A DNA stretch of 64,000 nt from Fragilariopsis cylindrus CCMP1102 (Eukaryota; Bacillariophyta; Bacillariophyceae; Bacillariales; Bacillariaceae), in NCBI GenBank assembly GCA_900095095.1, contig FMBT01000375.1, positions 1-64,000 on the forward strand, in the 5' to 3' direction. The number at the start of each line of letters is the position of its first letter. Position 1 is the first letter of the stretch. Position numbers and translations under genes: made by a program. The notes under the pieces are model-generated. The model saw only the letters and a list, made by a program, of their open reading frames with translations, ran no database searches and was not told the origin of the DNA. Below are positions 34,187-46,887 of this stretch, in pieces.

Positions 34187-37038
34187 ATGTTTCAAAAGGA
34201 AGGTTCATGTGTTGAGATAATAGTTTCATCATCATCATCATCGTCTAAAAATAGCGGCAATAAAGGCAAAGGCAAGAATCAGCAGCAGCAACAACATGGA
34301 AAGAGGAATGTTGAACCAACAATAACCAAAAAAGTTGTTGTAGATGTACCATTAAAAAATCAGATCGTCGTAAATTACGACAACGTGCTGCTGCATATTT
34401 CTTTGGTAACAATGTTGATAATGATAATAATGATGATGATAATGATAAGGGAGACGTTGACGTTGTTGTTGACAACAATAAAATCGTCAACAACAACAAC
34501 GAGAAGGTAACAACAGTTCCTCCATCAGCATCAGATTCAGATTGTGATTGTAGTAAACGTAAACGTGAACGTAAACAATTTGAAAATTTATTAGATGAAA
34601 TATTTTTAAAAGGTGGAACAATATCATCAAGAAGTATACCGACAACAAATTCAAATAATTCAATTTCTACTATTACGAAAACAAAAGGAAATCATGAATG
34701 TATGGTACTATATGTTAAATCTCCTTCTCCTTCATCGTCAACAACAAATGATGATGATGATGATGACGATAGTTGCAGTGATGTTAATTGGCATTGGCCA
34801 TATAAGAAAAAACATCAATTTGTATGGATGGGATTAGAAGATAAAAAATCAAATACAATTATAAATGAATCACCAACTGTGGCATTTCTTGCTGTTATCT
34901 ATAATCACAATTTGATGATCATCAATCATCAACCACATCAACATCAACATCATCAACATCAACATCAACATCAACACAATCAAATAATGTGTCGTAGTCG
35001 TATCGTTACTGTTCCATCAGCTGTATCAAGATTTGTATGTCGGGGTGCAGATTTAATGCGTGCTGGTATAATAACTGCACCATTATTGTCATCAGCATCC
35101 GCATCCGCATCAGTATCACCATCAGCATCCGCACAAGCAACAAATCTTCTTCCACAGAAGAAGATGACGAAGAAAATAAAGAACAACAGCAACAATAATA
35201 ATGCTGTACTACTAGATGGCGGGAATAATATGGTGATGATTTGTGTCAAAGGTAATCCACAACCATTTGCTGTTGGTAGATCATTATTGTCTCAGAAGAC
35301 CGATGGTGATGATAAACCATACGGATATGGTACAAATGGTATTGGTATTGAAATATGGAATTGTTATGGTGATGATTTATGGAAAACAACAACAACAACA
35401 ACAACAAAAAGAACGACCACTAGTGGTGGTGGTGGTGGTGGTGGTAGCGTTCGTCATCCTCTTCCAGCAAATGTCGATGATGGACGGTATGGTAATCCTG
35501 GATTTATTGAAATTGATAATAATGAATTATATGTATTACCTATAATCGCTCAAGATGGTAGTGATAGTAGCGATGATGACGATGATGGTGATGTAAGTAA
35601 AGAAGAAGAAGATGATGTAGAAGGCGTTGAGGCAACAGCACCAGCACCAGCAACATCTTCTCACACGAAAGACTGTGACGATGATGAAAAAGAAGCAGAT
35701 AATGGCGGAGAAGTAGCTATAGCAGAAGAAAAAGATGACGATGATGAAGCTGCAGCAACAGAAACTGAAACAGCGATCGAAGTCAATGAAGGTGAAGAAG
35801 AGGAGGAAGTAGAAGAAGAAGAAATCATTCTTCCACCAACACCAGATGAAACTTTACATGATGCTGTTTGTCAAGCATTAGTCAATCTTAATCTTAAGAA
35901 TAATGATTTGCCAATGTTGGTTGGTACATTCTATACGAAACATGTACTACCACTTGATCGTACTATTGATATCAAGACAACATCGTATAAGAAATTTGGT
36001 AATTATTTGAAGAAATGGCAACAACAACAGAACGAAACTGATTTTGGATTATTAAAAACTGGACCAGATCCATCAAATACTAATAATACAGATCCGAATG
36101 CTATGTTATTGTCATTCAATCGAAGACATGAAGATTTATTTGGTATGAAGAAAAGTAAGAAGCAAAGTGATGAAACAGCAAATAGTAGAATTGTATTAGT
36201 TACATTATATACAATTCCTAATCATTGGACCGATCTATTACGTTTGAATATTGATGATGTGAAAGCAACAAATGCAAGTAGCGAAACAAGAAAAGGTACA
36301 GGTATGTTAACACTACCAGAAGTACGTAAAATATTAGATTCGTATTTAGAAAGAGAATCACTGATCATCAATAAAGGAAGTGTTATGTTAGATGGACCAT
36401 TAACAGATGCATTATACAAGCAAAAAAAGAATAACAAGCAATCTAAACAACAACAACAACAGCAAGCCGGAACAGAAGAAGAAAAAGTAGTATCATCCAA
36501 TGAACCATTTTATCCAGAAAAAGCATCACGTAAAGAAATATCAAAATTATACATTAATAAATTAGGTACAGCATACGCATTAGTATCAATGCCTGGTTCC
36601 AATATCATAAAATTAAGTATTGGACAAGCACCGAAGGTATCAATAGAAGTTATACGTAGACAAACACGTAAATTTATCACAAGATTACGTGGATTAGAAG
36701 AATATTTTGGTTGTGGTGCAAAGCCAATCGATTCCACAAAATTTTGTAAAGATATATCAAAACGATTAGCAATTAGTGGTAGTATCGATACCGATCCACA
36801 AAGTAATGGCCGTGCTGCACTTGCAAGGAAAGGTTACGTTGAATACATATTTGGTGCTAATATTGTTGATGAATTAGAAGCATTGTTAACAGGTGATGAT
36901 TCATTGTCGGGTCATGGTGGTGCTTCTTGTGGTACTTCTTGGGATTATCCACGTATACCGTTAGATATAATTGATGTTACATTACGTAAAGGTGTACCAG
37001 CACGTAAACGACGAAAACCACAAAAAAGTATTAAATAA
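34187..37038 (+). CDS. Translation initiation factor eIF2D (ligatin)
   Basis: eIF2D delivers tRNA to the ribosomal P site and aids reinitiation and recycling in the cytosol. The protein starts 'MFQKEGSCVEIIVSS'. After an Asn/Gln insert it reads 'TIKKSDRRKLRQRAAAYF', the eIF2D N-terminal signature. A PUA domain follows ('IVTVPSAVSRFVCRGADLMR', about 34990-35065; 'QPFAVGRSLLS'; 'GIGIEIWNCYGDDLW'). A long acidic insert (about 35560-35850) precedes a SWIB-like domain ('LPMLVGTFYTKHVLP', 'DIKTTSYKKFGNYLKKW') and a C-terminal SUI1 domain ('VSIEVIRRQTRKFITRLRGL', 'FCKDISKRLAISGSI'). About 950 residues, longer than human eIF2D (584) because of Asn/Gln/His/Asp inserts. A frame change in an A6 run near 34355 suggests one missing A. 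The rest is intact. Confidence 0.9.
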
Positions 37039-38831
37039 TGATAGTAATAATAGGCGTTAAAATTGTGGGTGATATGTAGTGGCAAAAACATATTATCTCA
37101 TAACGCCTAGTTACATACCCCACCACTCAAGTGGCAACAATAACTATTCCCCAAATACACCCTAACTAAAAAATATAAATTACTTGTGAAAGTGGCGATG
37201 GGACCTGTACTCTCTTATCATACTAGAATTCCAGTAGTAGTCAATTAGTCTCTATCTTCTCAACCACAGCCACATAAACTGTAACTTAATCTAGCAGTAT
37301 ATCATGGACAAATTTCCCTTTTATCTACTGATAGAATGCACCTGAATAATACCCCTCAAGTGAAGCACTTATATTCTTTCCAATTTTACATCTTAGTTCC
37401 TAAGATTTTTTTCTCAATTCAATAATACAGGAGTATCAATTCAATTTATGTGCCAAATTTGATATTCAAAATATTTGAAGATTGTACTTAAAATGAGAGT
37501 GTTTATGGTTGTGTACCTTGTTTGTGGTAACAAGAAAGTCTGGTCAGACAAGGGCAGTATGGCCCATCAGCATAGTAGTGTGAGTATTGACTTGACGTGA
37601 TGATACATCTATAGCAACTGGGACTGAAGCCATGCTAACTAGTACAATAAGATGATGACAGTATAGCTTGGCAGTTGTAACAGGGAGAGTAATACCAACT
37701 CACATCTCATTTACACAGAATAGAATATTGCATGCAATATGAACAACCCAGTTGGCTCGACAGTTGAATGGAAAGCTCGTAATAAATAATACTGACTATA
37801 CTAGCTTAACAACAGTCTGAGCTAGACTTGTTCTGTTCCAAGACTGTGAAATCTCGGATGATACCTTTTCTATTATAAATTATGACAGATGCAGAAGCTA
37901 CTGAGGTTATTAGTCAACACAATCATATGCTTTTGACAACTTTCTCAGTCATATGTGTGGCACTTGATTGTTTGAACACACCATGGTGTGTCTATTGGAC
38001 TGGATGTGCATCTATCTGTCTATGATGTGAATCTGTATGTGATGCAGGCTCATCTCCTAAGTAAGCGCTGTGTACCTGATGGATGGCTTCCAATAAATTG
38101 GAAATCATTTCATCTATTCATATTTATCTTGTAACCAATAAAAACACAATTGTTTCAGTAACTATACTCTTTTTACCAATTTTTATGTGTTGTAGGGAAA
38201 TTGCCATGATTCCTACAAATTATGAATATTACTAGTTACTTTATTCTAATATGTTATTTTCTATTTGAATAAATGGGTTGAATGGTTTATCATGAATCTG
38301 AGTCTTGTTACTGTTAGATAATAGATACAGAAAACCAACATATCACATACAATAATAGCACATGGCTTGTGCTTTTTATTTCTCCCTGTCTTCTGCTGAG
38401 ATCTTGATGATAGTAAATATTATAAACTAGCATTTAAATATTTTGTATACACTTTTTATCCACGATACCAGCGCGTTGCACATCTAAAATCTGACAAAAA
38501 TATAGCTTAAATGTTGCGCGTGTTGACTTTGAACTTCAAGATTAGCGATAATCATTTTGGATTGGCGACCCTTCTCTCTCTCTTTCTGAGTCCGCATTTT
38601 TCGCCAATTCATATGGAAAATAGCTAATGAAGAGCGAGGACACGGTAAAGCCTGAGGACCCGCTCAACATGTCACAAAATTAATGTTCAATCTATTTATT
38701 TTCATTTTTTCACACCGCCTAACTAGTAGACTAACGCGGCTTCCATACTGTACATAACATAGTACGACGGCAACTTTCAAATCAATTTGGCATTTTTAAA
38801 GTCAAAACAGAGCGGTACGACATCAATTACA
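37039..38831. other. Gene-free region of about 1.8 kb
   Basis: No coding frame of note on either strand. From about 37100 to 38480 the sequence is AT-rich with short words such as 'ccaccactcaagtggcaac'. It may be an eroded repeat, but no terminal repeats or second copy were found in the window. The last 300 nt before the FAS1 gene should hold its promoter. Confidence 0.5.
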
Positions 38832-41549
38832 ATGGAATCTTTCATGCTCTCCATTCCTTCACGGCAGGGATTTTTCGCATACCTCCTGATATTGTTTCTG
38901 GCGTTCTCGTCGGTTGACAACATTACAGCCACGACGGCAACAATAGTGGCGGAAGCGACGACAACGCCAACGACGACGACAGAAGAAAAGGAACGAAAGA
39001 GTATCTCATTCGGAACGAAACTATCTTTAACTATCGATAAGGTAAGTAGCAGTTCTATGGAAGATGAAATTGTATCTAATAACGATACCGATTCATCACT
39101 AGATTTAGATTTGGATGCTGATAATAATTACGGTAACAACGTCAACTTCAACGAAACATTGGCGACAACAAGAACAATCTCCGACGTAATAGAGAATCAA
39201 AATGAACAACAATTCACAACATTCGAAGATATTGTTTGTTCATCTTCTATGAGCGATCAATTTTCAATGTTGTGTAATCTCCTTAAACAAACAAATGATT
39301 TAGGAAGAAGTATCAACGGCGAAAGTGACGATACAATCTCATCACGACTCTCTGTTTCTAGTGCTATTGATATTGACTGGAAAATTAACTATAATGATCC
39401 ATTTACATTATTTGCACCAGTAAATACTGCATTCGATGGACAATCATTAGAGATTTTACTTCCAGTAGGACTATCTATTGCTGATTTTCTATCAACACAT
39501 ATAGTGAATTCTGCTATATCACCTAACGAATTAAGAAGAAATTGTTACGCTAATATACCAACACGATTTGCTGGTGAAACAACAACAACACTCTGTACTT
39601 TTGATGGTCGGAATACACCTATATATCAAGTCGGGGAAGGAAATTTGTTTTCCGACCGACCACAATTTATTGGTACTGGAATTAAGATTAATGGGTATAA
39701 TGGGTACATATACGGGATAAACAATTTCATTAGACCAAGTCAATTCCTTGAAACAAACCAACCAACAGATACACCAACTCTACGAAGCCCAACAAATAGA
39801 CCAACTCGACGACCAACAGCGTCACCAATATCTACTACTTCTCCTACAGCGTCGCCGACAATTTCACCGACAATTTCGCCTTCAAGTTCTCCCACATCGA
39901 GTCCATCCGGTAATCCAAGTGAGTCACCCAGTACAGACCCAAGTTCTGCACCAAGTTCGGATCCAAGTGATGGACCAAGTGAAAGTCCCAGCTCTGTTCC
40001 TTCTGCTAGTCCAAGTGGAGGTCCCAGCTCTGTTCCTTCTGCAAGTCCAAGTAGAGGTCCAAGTTCCGATCCTTCTACAAGTCCTAGTGGATTTCCAAGT
40101 GCCTCGCCTAGTGTAGCGCCTTCTAGCAGTCCTTCTGAATCACCAAGCAGCAAGCCTTCGTCATCGCCTACCTCAGAGCCAAGTGGAACACCTAGTGGAG
40201 CCCCGAGTAAAAGTTATCTCCCTAGTGCTGTTCCTTCTGACACTCCTTCAGATAGTGTTGCACCAAGTTCAGCACCAAGCTCAGACCCTTCATCTGGTCC
40301 AAGTTCTACTCCTAGTTCTGGTCCAACAATTTCGCCTACTGCGTCGCCTACTATATCGCCTACTATATCGCCTACTATATCGCCTACTGTATCGCCTACA
40401 GTATCGCCTACAGTATCGCCTACTGCATCGCCTACTGCATCGCCTACAGTATCACCTACTGCATCGCCTACTGCATCGCCTACTGCATCGCCTACTGCAT
40501 CGCCTTCTGGCTCTCCCACCGGAAGTCCTAGCGTTGCTCCTTCCTTGACCCCAACTACAACTGGAACCGGAACGTCTACTGGGACGAGTTCTCAATCTGG
40601 ATCCGGATCGTCTACTGGGACGAGTTCTCAATCTGGATCCGGATCGTCTACTGGGACGAGTTCTCAATCTGGATCCGGATCGTCTACTGGGACGAATTCT
40701 CAATCTGTATCCGAAGATCCATCTGGGCGTACGTATATTTACAGTCACCAAATGCCGACTACAAGAGCACACTGTTTGTTTCACCTTATTTTTGGGGTGA
40801 TGAATTCTAAACATTTTCATTTTGTTTCTTGTTATGTTTTTCTTTATATCTATTATTATTATTACTATTAATATCATTAGCGACCGAAGCACCTACCACC
40901 ATGGGAAGTTGTAAGTATAACAAAAGACAAATGCATATATACTGAAATGGTGTACTAATACACACTACTACTATTAGCGAGTGAAAGCAAAAATGTACTC
41001 CTTTTAAAAGGCATTACTTTTTGCTTATGTGATCGTTTAAAAAATCTCATCGTGTGCTTTTTTTTGCTTCCTGTATAATACATTGTTTCTACCTTTATTA
41101 TTATTATTATTATAGCCTCTTCTTCCTCTAGCGGTCCAATTGACTCAGACGCGTCCACTATAGATATCGAAGATGCTTTGGTGGAGAAGTCATTAGAAGA
41201 ATCATTGCCATCATTACAACCAAGTGATGGACCATCATTGCAACCGAGTGATGGACCATCATTACAGCCAAGTGATGGACCATCATTGCGACCGAGTGAT
41301 GGACCGTCATTACAACCGAGTGATGGACCGTCATTGAGACCAATTGACTCAGGCGCGTCCACTATAGATATCGAAGATGCTTTGGTAGAGAAGTCATTAG
41401 AAGAATCATCGTCATCATTACAACCAAGTGATGGACCGTCATTACGACCAAGTGATGGACCATCATTACAACCGAGTGATGGACCGTCATTACGACCACC
41501 AAGTGGTAAAAGACAGCCATCATTACGAACACGTGAAAGGAGGAAATGA
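38832..41549 (+). CDS. Secreted fasciclin (FAS1) protein with PSxxPS mucin-like repeats
   Basis: Likely a cell-surface or extracellular adhesion protein. Exons 38832-40728, 40881-40910 and 41116-41549 join in frame over GT-AG introns of 152 and 205 nt, giving 786 residues. The ATG sits in a good context. Residues 1-33 form a signal peptide ('GFFAYLLILFLAFSS'). The FAS1 domain (about residues 130-300) shows 'FTLFAPVNTAFDG', 'IADFLSTHIVNSAI' and 'GYNGYIYGINNFIRP'. From about residue 305 come PSxxPS/SPTxSPT repeats, probable O-glycosylation or silica-contact tracts. A SGSGSSTGTSSQ block repeats about four times near 40570-40710. Exon 3 encodes a twice-repeated 'STIDIEDALVEKSLEES' segment, each copy followed by 'SDGPSLQP' repeats. 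The end is basic and no membrane anchor is seen. Confidence 0.9.
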
Positions 41550-41942
41550 ATCAACTAGTAGCATAAATACTAGTAGATACTAGGAGTAGATGTAGATGAT
41601 GGTACATATATGGATATAATTAGATCATAATATCTACACTACACCAGCTAGAAAATAAGAACCTCTTCCTACACTCAAAACGTTCCGCGCACACTACACT
41701 ACACCACAGTACTACACTGCAACCTGTTTAAGAAAGAATGAACGCGTGATCTATCTACATCTACACACGGCATGGCATGTATACCCAATTGTTTTAGAAA
41801 GATAGCGAAAGATAAAAAACAAGGAAGCTAGACACCATATCATAGGACTAATTCTTAAATAAGTAGATACATATTATGATATGTATTACTTTCATTTTTT
41901 TAATCTTCTTTATTTTATAATCTTATAGTATCTTGTTGAAAT
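41550..41942. other. Intergenic, convergent gene ends
   Basis: AT-rich 3' ends of the FAS1 gene (plus) and the methyltransferase gene (minus). No other feature seen. Confidence 0.5.
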
Positions 41943-43205
41943 TTAAATTATTTCTAATACAGCTAAATATCCTTCACGGATTTCACGTTCCGATTTTGAT
42001 TCTGCTGGTTCCACAATTAATTTCATTTTTATTTGCGATGAATTATCATTATCATCATTACTATCATTACTATTATCATTACATAACCAATCATTTAATT
42101 CATCTGTTGTTGGTAATGCACGTGGTACCAATAAAGAATTTTGTTTTGTTTGACCTTGTACATGTGATGCACCCTGTGCATGAATAATAATTATTCTACT
42201 ACCTATTTTGGTGGTATCGAGTAATTCATTTTTAGTTTTCAATAAAGCAGTTTTCATATCAGGTAAATCATGTAATGCAGAACAAAATAATACAGAACGA
42301 TACTTTGTTGTAGTAGTATCTTGTTGTTGTCTACCTATTTTATAAAAATCATCTGCTATAAATTTACCACCATCCACTTCTATATCAGGATAAAACTGTT
42401 TTGCATAATCAATCATTTCACTAGACAAATCAATACCATGTATTTGTTTATTTCTAAAACCAACTTTTTTCAAAAATGGTATTGTGACACCATATCCACA
42501 ACCAACATCTAATACCTTATCGTCATCGTCTTCACTTGCACTTGAACTACTGCATACATCATATGCATATTGAGATGCTTTTAATACACGATTTTGAAAT
42601 GTTGTTGACATAGTACCAGTTAATGATTTACATGCTTTTGCTGTTGCAGATGCATCCCATGTGATACGTTGCATTTCCATTTGTAATTTTTCTGGTGATA
42701 AATTATTTTCTGTTAGGTACAATTCATATTTATCACGATTTTGAACCGCAATTTCAATATCCTCATTACTAAATTTTCGACGTATTGTATCAAAGTCCAT
42801 ACCTGATACTCTTTTATCAAATTGTTGACATACATCACGTAATACAAATGCTTCTTTTATTTCTGGTGACATCATTGATTCAATTCTTTTTTCTGTACCT
42901 TTTGTTATTTCTTCTGGGGTTGTACCACCATACATTTTAGTAACTTTTTTCAGTAATTTATTTTTTAATTCAGTTGTATTCACCTTTTTGGTTTCTCCTT
43001 TAGTTTTGTTACTACCACCTTTTTTGATATTTTTCTTCGATGGTGCCGGTGCTCCAAATCCAGCCATAAATAATTGAGACGTTGATAATGTTGACGTTGA
43101 TACTCTCGATATCGATGTGCTCAATGGCATTGGAAATTGAAATGATGAGACCAACGATACCATTAGGACAATCATTGTTGATACTACTATTATTACCGTC
43201 ATCAT
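41943..43205 (-). CDS. Plastid-type class I SAM-dependent methyltransferase
   Basis: Single exon, 420 residues. The N-terminus is a signal peptide ending 'VSLVSSFQFP', with Phe at the likely cleavage site, so plastid import is plausible. The methyltransferase fold starts at about residue 240: motif I 'VLDVGCGYGVTIPFLKK', acidic loop 'IHGIDLSSEMIDYAKQF', then 'FIADDFYKIG' and 'SVLFCSALHDLPDMKTALL'. This follows the UbiE/COQ5-like order. An N-terminal domain of about 150 residues ('EEITKGTEKRIESMM', 'FDTIRRKFSNEDIEIAV') is not one I recognise. An Asp/Asn-rich insert sits near the C-terminus. Substrate is unknown. Confidence 0.82.
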   Translation of the reverse strand: MMTVIIVVSTMIVLMVSLVSSFQFPMPLSTSISRVSTSTLSTSQLFMAGFGAPAPSKKNIKKGGSNKTKGETKKVNTTELKNKLLKKVTKMYGGTTPEEITKGTEKRIESMMSPEIKEAFVLRDVCQQFDKRVSGMDFDTIRRKFSNEDIEIAVQNRDKYELYLTENNLSPEKLQMEMQRITWDASATAKACKSLTGTMSTTFQNRVLKASQYAYDVCSSSSASEDDDDKVLDVGCGYGVTIPFLKKVGFRNKQIHGIDLSSEMIDYAKQFYPDIEVDGGKFIADDFYKIGRQQQDTTTTKYRSVLFCSALHDLPDMKTALLKTKNELLDTTKIGSRIIIIHAQGASHVQGQTKQNSLLVPRALPTTDELNDWLCNDNSNDSNDDNDNSSQIKMKLIVEPAESKSEREIREGYLAVLEII

Positions 43206-44094
43206 AATGTTACTAGTATTATTTTATTATGAACGACTGTTGAATTGAATATTTAAGGGCGACTGTTCAACGAGACTTTTCTCTTTCTTTCTTGGTACAA
43301 TAATTGTAGTACAGCAGATTGTTTTGTTCTGATCCGTTTGTGTCGTTTCTTTTGCGTCGGTGAGCTTTTTTCTCTTTATTGGTTGTCGAAAAAGGAAAAA
43401 ATCTCATACGTGTGTATCTTTTGAGGGCATACAGTGCTTATTATTATGACTGTTCTTGATTTGATGTGATGTGATGTGATGTTATGATGATGTGTGGCTG
43501 ACATTTCACTCGGGATTCGATTCATTCATGATTTATTTCCATTAAAAAAAAGAATAAGATCTTAAAAATCGTGCGAACGATTGATTGATTTCATCTTTCT
43601 TCATTCTTCATTTTACATCAACTCGCCATAATGTGTGAAGTCATGTTAAGAAGTACGGAGTAACGTATCTCCTACATGATGTGAAATTTTTCCTAAGCCA
43701 ATAAAACAGTCCTACACAATTTCACCTAGCTACTAGTAGTACAGTAGGAATGCGTTGTTCGCACTTTTTAATAGCTTATGATTTCTTTCATACGATTTTC
43801 TGGGGCAAAATATGAGTCGAGACTATCGTACTTTGTCATTGCCGTTACGATTTTTCGTTCGAGTGGACTTTTATCATGCTGGTTCTTCTTTGTTCTTTTT
43901 GACTTTCTTGCCTATGCCTGTTCAACGTGAAACGATCACGCCAGAAGAAATACACCGAGCGTGGATAACACACCGTGCTAAATCGGTGTGCATACTACAT
44001 ACTACATGGTACTGCATTTCTTCATTATTCTACCATCTGCTAGTCCAGCACAACTCTTATATTGGAGCTACGATTTAGAAGACTGTAACTCAAG
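43206..44094. other. Intergenic region upstream of the ADP-ribosyltransferase-like gene
   Basis: No gene is firmly supported. A frame at 43812-44078 encodes 'MPVQRETITPEEIHRAWITH', which could be a 5' exon of the next gene. A GT-AG join I tried does not keep the frame. Confidence 0.4.
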
Positions 44095-44574
44095 ATGAAG
44101 TATTTCGATAGCATAGCTGAAAACCTAAAAAGTCTACAAAATAAGAATGATTTCCGTTCCTTCTTACAGAAAAATAACGACTGTACAAGTGGGCAGGTAA
44201 TCTCCATCCGAGATGCAGATCCCAGCCCGGCCTCCGTATCTAAGTTTTGTAGGGGGGGGGAGGTAGAAGGCAAGAACAAATGGACAATGGGTATCATGTT
44301 TCATGGAACACACTATGATTCAGTGGGACCAATTTGTAGAGACGGATTTGGGGGTGGCTATTTCACTAGCAGCTTCGACTATGCGAAAAATCGTTCCCAG
44401 TACAAGCAAAGAGTAACAAAGTCCAAAGAAATAGATGGCCACGTGCTAGCAATGGCAGTACTTGTACCTGAGGCTGACCGGCACGAATTAGGCCATACGG
44501 ATAAGCAAGTTCCATGCCCAGAATCGGACTATACAATACCACTTTTTCTTGTGACCGTACGAGACAATAATTGA
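44095..44574 (+). CDS. Small ADP-ribosyltransferase (PARP)-like protein
   Basis: 159 residues from the ATG. The core reads 'MGIMFHGTHYDSVGPICRDG', then 'FGGGYFTSSFDYAKNRSQY', 'GHVLAMAVLVPEADRH' and 'DYTIPLFLVTV'. This is the PARP/ART pattern of the HGT His, the YFT Tyr and a closing strand. The third catalytic position, Glu in true polymerases, is not clear here, so mono-transfer or loss of activity is possible. A G9 run at about 44252-44260 encodes part of 'FCRGGEVEG'. The gene may begin further upstream: a nearby frame 'LYWSYDLEDCNSR' runs straight into it with a one-base offset. Target unknown. Confidence 0.5.
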   Translation: MKYFDSIAENLKSLQNKNDFRSFLQKNNDCTSGQVISIRDADPSPASVSKFCRGGEVEGKNKWTMGIMFHGTHYDSVGPICRDGFGGGYFTSSFDYAKNRSQYKQRVTKSKEIDGHVLAMAVLVPEADRHELGHTDKQVPCPESDYTIPLFLVTVRDNN

Positions 44575-45531
44575 CAATATTGATAGTACTTCTCCTGTGG
44601 ACACGGATGTCTTTTTATAAGGTGTCAACAATATCAAGATACTTCCCCATCTCACCAATCGATGAATTTGAAGTGGAGAAAAAAAGAACTGTACCTTAAA
44701 CAACAATAATTTATTCAAACAATGCTCAAAGCAATGTAATCTTGATATACGATAAGAAGATAAATTTACGGCATGTAACGTAACATTAATAGCATGATTG
44801 TAAACTAAAATATTAAGTGATTGTATAGTTTTCATCTTTCTAATGTGTTTATCATCATCATCGTCGTCGTCATCGTCCATACGAGCACATGTACAACGTA
44901 CACGGTCGTCGTCACTACTACAGCATTGTAATACAGTATATGGATGCGCATGCATGTAAGAGGAGAAATAAAAAGGATTCCAATTTTCTTTTCTTCTGTT
45001 TCATTATTCGATTATGAAATGTCTATTTTCATTGTCGCATGTCCCAGATAAAGTGACGAGTTAAGTTGAGCCTTGTGATATTTTTCCATGATTTGAGATT
45101 TTTAATAATAGCAAACAATAACAATGTGATACGGATGTTGTCGATTATAGTTAGTGTAGCACAGATTATCTGCAATGGTTGGTTCTTGCTCATAAAACAA
45201 GAAGAAATGAAAGTATTCGATAGCATTGAATATATTCAAGGAGACGCGGATCAACAGAAAAAGATATAATATACAAGTATTATCTCAATGAGTGGTCATG
45301 TATTCTGCTACTATTAACATTGTAGTACAGTAGATACATTATTTATTGTTTAAATTATAGTGGAGGTTTGACTCAATTCGAAAACTGAAGTTATTGTCCT
45401 TTTCTTATCTACTATCAATCGTGTTTTGCTGTTGCTGTTGCTGTTGCTATTGCTATTGCTGTTGCTGTTGCTGTTGCTGTTGCTTTTACCGATGCTGATG
45501 ATATCGCTGCTACCGATGCTGATGCTTCATT
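44575..45531. other. Intergenic, no gene seen
   Basis: Between the ART-like gene and the end of the PIG-S-like gene. Only trinucleotide runs occur, a CTGTTG-type repeat at about 45428-45488 among them. Short frames have no coding character. Confidence 0.5.
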
Positions 45532-46887
45532 TTATATTTCTTTTTTGTCCTTCAATTTATTTGTATTTGTATTTGTATTTGTATTTGTATTTGTATTTTC
45601 TTCTTCTTCTGCATTTGATTTCTTATCTTTATCTTCTTGTTTTAGTTTATTCATATTCTTATATCGTAAATATTCTTTTATCCATGATATTAAAAATGGA
45701 AATAATAATGGAAATAATAATGGCATTAATACAGCCAAAAAATGTTCGAATGGAAAATTACGTACCAACTTTTTACGTTTTTTAGCACTACTACTTTTAC
45801 GATTTTTATTACGATTTTTATTTGTACTACTGCTTTTTTTGTGACTACTACTACTACTACTACTGTTATGACGATTCTTGACATTGACACCGTTTTGTTG
45901 TTGTTGTTGTGTTTTCTTCTGTTGTTGTTGATTATCAATATCAATAGTACTACGAATCATCCATGATTCTATCAATGATTTCAATGGTGTAGACGATGAC
46001 GATGACGATGAAGATGAAGATAATAATGCCGGTACTATCATTGTCATTTTCGTCATTGTAGTTTTTGATGGATTTGCATTTACATTTACATTTACATTTC
46101 CTTCTTCAATTGACTTCCAAGATGGCGATGGTGCTTCATCAAGTAGTAGTAATAGATTGGATGGAACATAAATAACAAGATTATGCTGCATATCCATCTT
46201 TTTTGTATTGATGGTAAAAATAGAAGCAGATGATTGTTGATTTAAATAATTCTCCCATAATAGTTGATCTTGATCATCTTCTTTTTCTTCTTCTTCTAGT
46301 AGAGGTGCTAGTAGTGCTGCTGCTGGACGAATAATTTCTAAATCCATTTTAAAATTATTGTTGGCATAATCAGTATTATCAGTATTACTATCAGTATTAT
46401 CACCATCAACAGTTTCAGTATTACCATCCAGTTGGACTAATACTAATTCTGAAAGTTCATTTGTGAAATAATCTATCCAATAAGTAAGTTGTGTCACATT
46501 TTCTAATACAAGTGTTATTTTTATATTCTTATAAAATTGTTCAAATAATGATAAATCAATAAGATCATTGCTGTCATTGTCAGATTCTTCTACCACTTCA
46601 TCTTCTACTGCTTTGTCGTGATCGTTTCCTTCAAAATCAAAATACTTTGAAATAAGAATTGAATGAATAGGATGACATAATGATTCTTCCCACCATTCTT
46701 GATTCATTTTTGGATCATCACTATTATTATCTGTGAGAAAAATAAGTCTTGGTATATCTTTCGTTGTAGGACTAGTTCCTTGACTACTACTAGTATGATA
46801 ACAAAATCCATATTGTATTGATATCCAAACAATTATAATTAATTCAATTAATACAATACTTTGAAGTAATAATCTTGTTCCTGCCAT
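45532..46887 (-). CDS. Two-helix membrane protein, possibly GPI transamidase subunit PIG-S
   Basis: Single exon, 451 residues. An N-terminal helix ('SIVLIELIIIVWISIQYG') is followed by a long, Asp/Asn-rich, probably lumenal part, then a C-terminal helix and a Lys-rich tail. The C-terminal segment 'FPFEHFLAVLMPLLFPLLFP' plus 'FLISWIKEYLRYKN' resembles the human PIG-S end as I recall it. 'HNLVIYVPSNLLLLLDE' resembles its 'LLYVP' region, and the topology (one helix at each end) is the same. PIG-S works in the ER complex that attaches GPI anchors. The protein is about 100 residues shorter than usual and much of the middle does not align by eye. The identification is tentative. Confidence 0.5.
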   Translation of the reverse strand: MAGTRLLLQSIVLIELIIIVWISIQYGFCYHTSSSQGTSPTTKDIPRLIFLTDNNSDDPKMNQEWWEESLCHPIHSILISKYFDFEGNDHDKAVEDEVVEESDNDSNDLIDLSLFEQFYKNIKITLVLENVTQLTYWIDYFTNELSELVLVQLDGNTETVDGDNTDSNTDNTDYANNNFKMDLEIIRPAAALLAPLLEEEEKEDDQDQLLWENYLNQQSSASIFTINTKKMDMQHNLVIYVPSNLLLLLDEAPSPSWKSIEEGNVNVNVNANPSKTTMTKMTMIVPALLSSSSSSSSSSTPLKSLIESWMIRSTIDIDNQQQQKKTQQQQQNGVNVKNRHNSSSSSSSHKKSSSTNKNRNKNRKSSSAKKRKKLVRNFPFEHFLAVLMPLLFPLLFPFLISWIKEYLRYKNMNKLKQEDKDKKSNAEEEENTNTNTNTNTNTNKLKDKKEI

